Source: Rhabdophis nuchalis
Lineage: Eukaryota > Chordata > Lepidosauria > Squamata > Natricidae
Length of the DNA: 64,000 nucleotides
Direction of reading: 5' to 3'
Assembly (NCBI GenBank): GCA_039707465.1
Contig: CM077644.1
Location: 218,803,462-218,867,461, forward strand
Below, in pieces: positions 39,164-64,000 of the stretch. The first letter of the stretch is position 1; the number at the start of each line of letters is the position of its first letter. Below the pieces are notes generated by a model, which made no database searches, was not told where the DNA came from, and was given only the letters and a program-made list of their open reading frames with translations. The position numbers and the translations under genes were made by a program.

Positions 39164-39640
39164 CAGGTAGTCCTTGACTTACAACTGTTTGTTCAATGGT
39201 GATTCACAGCTACTATGACAGTCTCAGAAAAAGTATTCTATGACCTGTACTCCCACACACTCACACCATCCCCATGGTCACATGATCACAATTTGGGAAC
39301 TTGGCGTCTGGCACTCTTTTGGACAAAGTTGAGAGAAAGATGTACTTGGCACCTTTTTGACTACTGACAGCATCTTATGGTCATGTGACCACAATTTGCA
39401 ACATTTTTACTGGTTTTTTGATAAAAAAGCATTTATTGAGAAGCTGGATTCGCTTAATGACTATGTGATTTGAATTGAATGAATGAATTTGAATGAATTT
39501 TTTATTTATAACCCGCTCTCTCTCCCCGAAGGGACTCGAGGCGGGGATTTTATTTATTTAAATTTATATTTAAATTTGCTTAACAACCACCGTGATTCAT
39601 TTTATAAGTTCCATAAAAATGGCTGTAAAATCCGTTCTAG
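39164..39640. mobile_element. Mariner/Tigger-like MITE, right end lost, interrupted by LINE tail
   Basis: Starts CAGGTAGTCCTTGACTTAC after TA. At about 39468-39580 it is interrupted by an inverted LINE 3' hairpin (ATAACCCGCTCTCTCTCCCC, GGGACTCGAGGCGGG), then resumes (CTTAACAACCACCGTGATTC). Confidence 0.55.
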
Positions 39641-39774
39641 TCACATTTCACTCAGCTTACACTTTTCAGACCTCATAAGTGACAAGATCTTGTTTGCTTA
39701 AAGTAGAATACATGTAATACAGTAATTCCAGGAAGTAAGAAAGTCAAGGTAATTGTCATCAAAAAAGGAAAAGT

Positions 39775-42342
39775 TTTGTCCAAAATCTTTTATTTACTAT
39801 AAAGACAAAACCACCAAAATAGGTACAAATTATACTATAAAATTGGTTCAAAGGGGTAAAAACTTTTAATTAAAATATCTTGATATATTTAAAATAACAA
39901 AGAATATAATGAAGCCAAATTTTCTTAACCCAGAGATCTTTAAAATTTACTTGCACAGTAAGGTGCTAAGAAGTTAGCCCTTAAGCCCTGGAACTCTTAG
40001 GAATCAGTCACATAGCAAATATAATTTCAATGTGAAAATGAACTTTGGTAGAAGAAAATCTATAGGATACCTGAGGTAGTAGAAACTGGAATAAACAGCA
40101 GTAGACGTTATTTACAACTTAGGTACCAAATAACATTAAGAGCACAAAAATAATTACATAATACAATTTTCAGTCCAGCTTTGATCCAAAGAAAATAAGA
40201 TTACATCACATCTGCATTTAAAAACACAATTACCAGCAAGCAGAGGAAAATGCAAACAAACTCAAAGAATGCTTTTAGACACCTAGAGGTGGTCCAAGTT
40301 TGATATGTGAAAGACATGGTGATCTACAAAGATAATACTGATTAGCTGAGGTTTGTCAGTTTATATAATTGACATTTAAGTCCAAAGTTGTATTTATCTG
40401 ACAAGCGATCTTCCAGTACATGAATTGGCAAGAGTGCATCCTTTAAAGCTTGCACAGAAGAAACATAAAAACAATATGATTGGAATAAAGACAAATTCTA
40501 AAATGTCAAGAAACAAGTCAAATACAAAAAAAGCTACAAAACTTCACATTTAGATTTTTTTAACTCTTCAAAGTCTCCCAATAATAATAATAATAAAAAA
40601 AAGCAAAGGAATGTAACATTTCAAGAAGAAATACACATCCATCTTTAATGACATTGCTCTTGATTAACTTTAGCATGGTCATTGTGTAAACCTCCATTAA
40701 GTTTGTTTCCAATTTTAAAAAATTGTACTTTGTTTAAATTGTACAGTATTATAGCTTATCAAGTTTGTCCTGAGCCTTTGATCATAACCAATTTCTGATC
40801 AATATTTCAACTGGCTTCTGAAGAGTTAAAATTGGAACAGTTATTTTAACAAAAGTTGATTAAACACAATCAAAACTTTACTTCAAAAAAATTGCCAGAA
40901 AAGTAAAAGAAGAGCTGCCATTTTCCTTCAATATCCCATTCATCAGAATTAAAAAATCTGCCATTAAAATCATCAATGACACTTTTTTTAAAAAAACAAC
41001 AACGTTCTGCATTCTTGGTGCAAAAATATTTCAAGGCTATTTAATTTCATTGCGTAAAAATTTAAATACAACTTTTTAAATGGCTCTTTTCCATTTTTAA
41101 AAATAGTTCCCAATAACTTAATTATCAACTATTATGTATTTATTTTTCGTATTTCCACCCTGCCATAATCCAAATTGTAAATGATGGGGCTGTGCGAGGA
41201 ACATGCTTCAAGATCATACGGTCAGCTTGTTGTGAGGCAAGTTGTCGCGTCTGTCCCGTGTAGCTGCAATGTCAGAACACAGCCCCAGTAAAAAGATAAC
41301 AAATGGCATAAGGAAAACAGCAGGAAAAACAGCAAACATAATGCAATGCTAAGAGTAAGGCTGAATTTAAAGCTTCAGCTTTAAATAGAATAGAAGTTGG
41401 GTATCAGAAGGCAGTATGACACAATACTCCTTTCTACCACAATGTTACCTACCATGAGCTGTGATATTAAAAAGGGCTTCAAAACAGAACATTCACTTGG
41501 TCCTTGGCTATGAAGTTCTGTTATTCAAAAAACCTTGTGCACTCCTACCCCAATAACACATCTTATTAAAAACACTGACTCAAGGGCAGCATTTTATAGC
41601 AGGTTTCAAACCAATTTTAACCATATTCTTTTACAATAAGCTGTCCAGCAATATTTAGCTTGAACTTAATTCTAGCTATTTGGGTTTCTTTTAAAAACAT
41701 TTTTCCCTGAATGTGAAGAAAAGATAAAATGAAACTACACAGTGGTAACTTCCAAAGAACAGTTACAAGACTAATAGTAAGTAAGTCAACCACAGCTGCC
41801 ATACTTAGTGACTCTAAAGCAGGCAAAGGTGATTTTAAAACTATCCAAAATTTCTTTTTCCACATAAAGAACAAGTTTCACCATAATGTAGACACGAACT
41901 TTCTTTAAAATGGATTGTTGGAATTTGCATGTTCTGGAAAAAAAATGATGTGTTTTTAAATGGCTCTTTAGCCACTCAAATGCTAATATTGCTGAAGAAA
42001 TGCTTTAAAATAAAGTTTTTTTAAAAAATCACGTTTTCCACTAAATAATCATGCAGATCTAAAAAAGGAATTGCTTCTCTGTTCATGAACAGACACATCT
42101 TTGAGAAAGGCACAGTTTATATATTTCTGCACAATTTGTGAAATGTTACATATTGAACTTATGTCAAGATCTCGATTTGTCAGTCACATACATATAGGTC
42201 CTCTACTGACCTCACGTCCTCAAAACATATAATTAAGGCCAGCAGAGCAATTAATACACATTGCTATGCAAACCTGCACAGGAAGACCAGCACTTTATAT
42301 TTTCAGTAGCATCAAGTTCAGTGTACCCCCAGTTTTCTACAA
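39775..42342 (-). other. MAP3K1: MAP3K1 3'UTR with polyadenylation signal
   Basis: AT-rich DNA free of recognisable interspersed repeats, in contrast to flanking DNA. A minus-strand AATAAA (complement of 39789-39794) would end a UTR of about 2.5 kb. The end is inferred. Confidence 0.6.

Positions 42343-64000
<21,658 letters not shown>

Overview
This is nuclear DNA from a vertebrate, almost certainly a squamate reptile and probably a snake. Exons are short, introns have consensus GT-AG ends, and the non-coding DNA is packed with reptile-style repeats: a Sauria-type tRNA SINE with an ACCTTT tail, L2/CR1-type LINE 3' ends, many short hAT elements with 8-bp target duplications, mariner/Tigger-like MITEs and a long (AATAG)n microsatellite next to a LINE tail. 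No bacterial, organellar or viral gene is visible.

Three protein-coding genes are present, in the order MIER3 (+), SETD9 (-), MAP3K1 (-). This is the conserved block known from human 5q11.2. (1) MIER3 is complete: 13 coding exons from 3766 to 20145 (548 codons plus stop), a CpG-island promoter around 3040-4480 and a 3'UTR reaching about 23.3 kb. It encodes an ELM2-SANT corepressor that recruits histone deacetylase. (2) SETD9 is complete: 6 coding exons from 35928 down to 26131 (295 codons plus stop), with its own GC-rich promoter around 35.7-36.3 kb. It encodes a SET-domain protein. It faces MIER3 tail to tail. (3) MAP3K1 is partial: the last 14 coding exons, 63403 down to 42343, covering the RING/PHD-like E3 domain, the tubulin-binding TOG-like region, the long serine-rich exon and the whole kinase domain, plus a 3'UTR of about 2.5 kb. 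Its 5' exons lie beyond the right edge. All exon joins were checked for reading phase and all stay in frame.

Layout: 1-3000 upstream sequence with a decayed LINE and a SINE; 3.0-23.3 kb MIER3; 23.3-26.1 kb convergent intergenic DNA with a hAT MITE and a possible retroelement fragment; 26.1-36.3 kb SETD9, whose first intron holds a nearly intact Tc1 transposon and a LINE split by a hAT MITE; 36.3-39.8 kb intergenic DNA with MITEs and a GC-rich hAT element; 39.8-63.4 kb MAP3K1, whose introns carry LINE 3' ends, MITEs, a Sauria SINE and a large unclassified inverted-repeat element at 56720-58361.

The most unusual signal is in the mobile DNA. Three elements with different terminal repeats (13891-15391, 38293-39154, 56720-58361) share pieces of one composite core: a truncated MITE end, a long polypyrimidine tract and a GC-rich block. 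This suggests core swapping between non-autonomous transposons. Other points of note are a Tc1 transposase whose open frame has lost exactly six residues from its catalytic spacing, a decayed hammerhead-ribozyme-like motif of the Penelope type, and a 90-nt MIER3 intron that is open and in frame.
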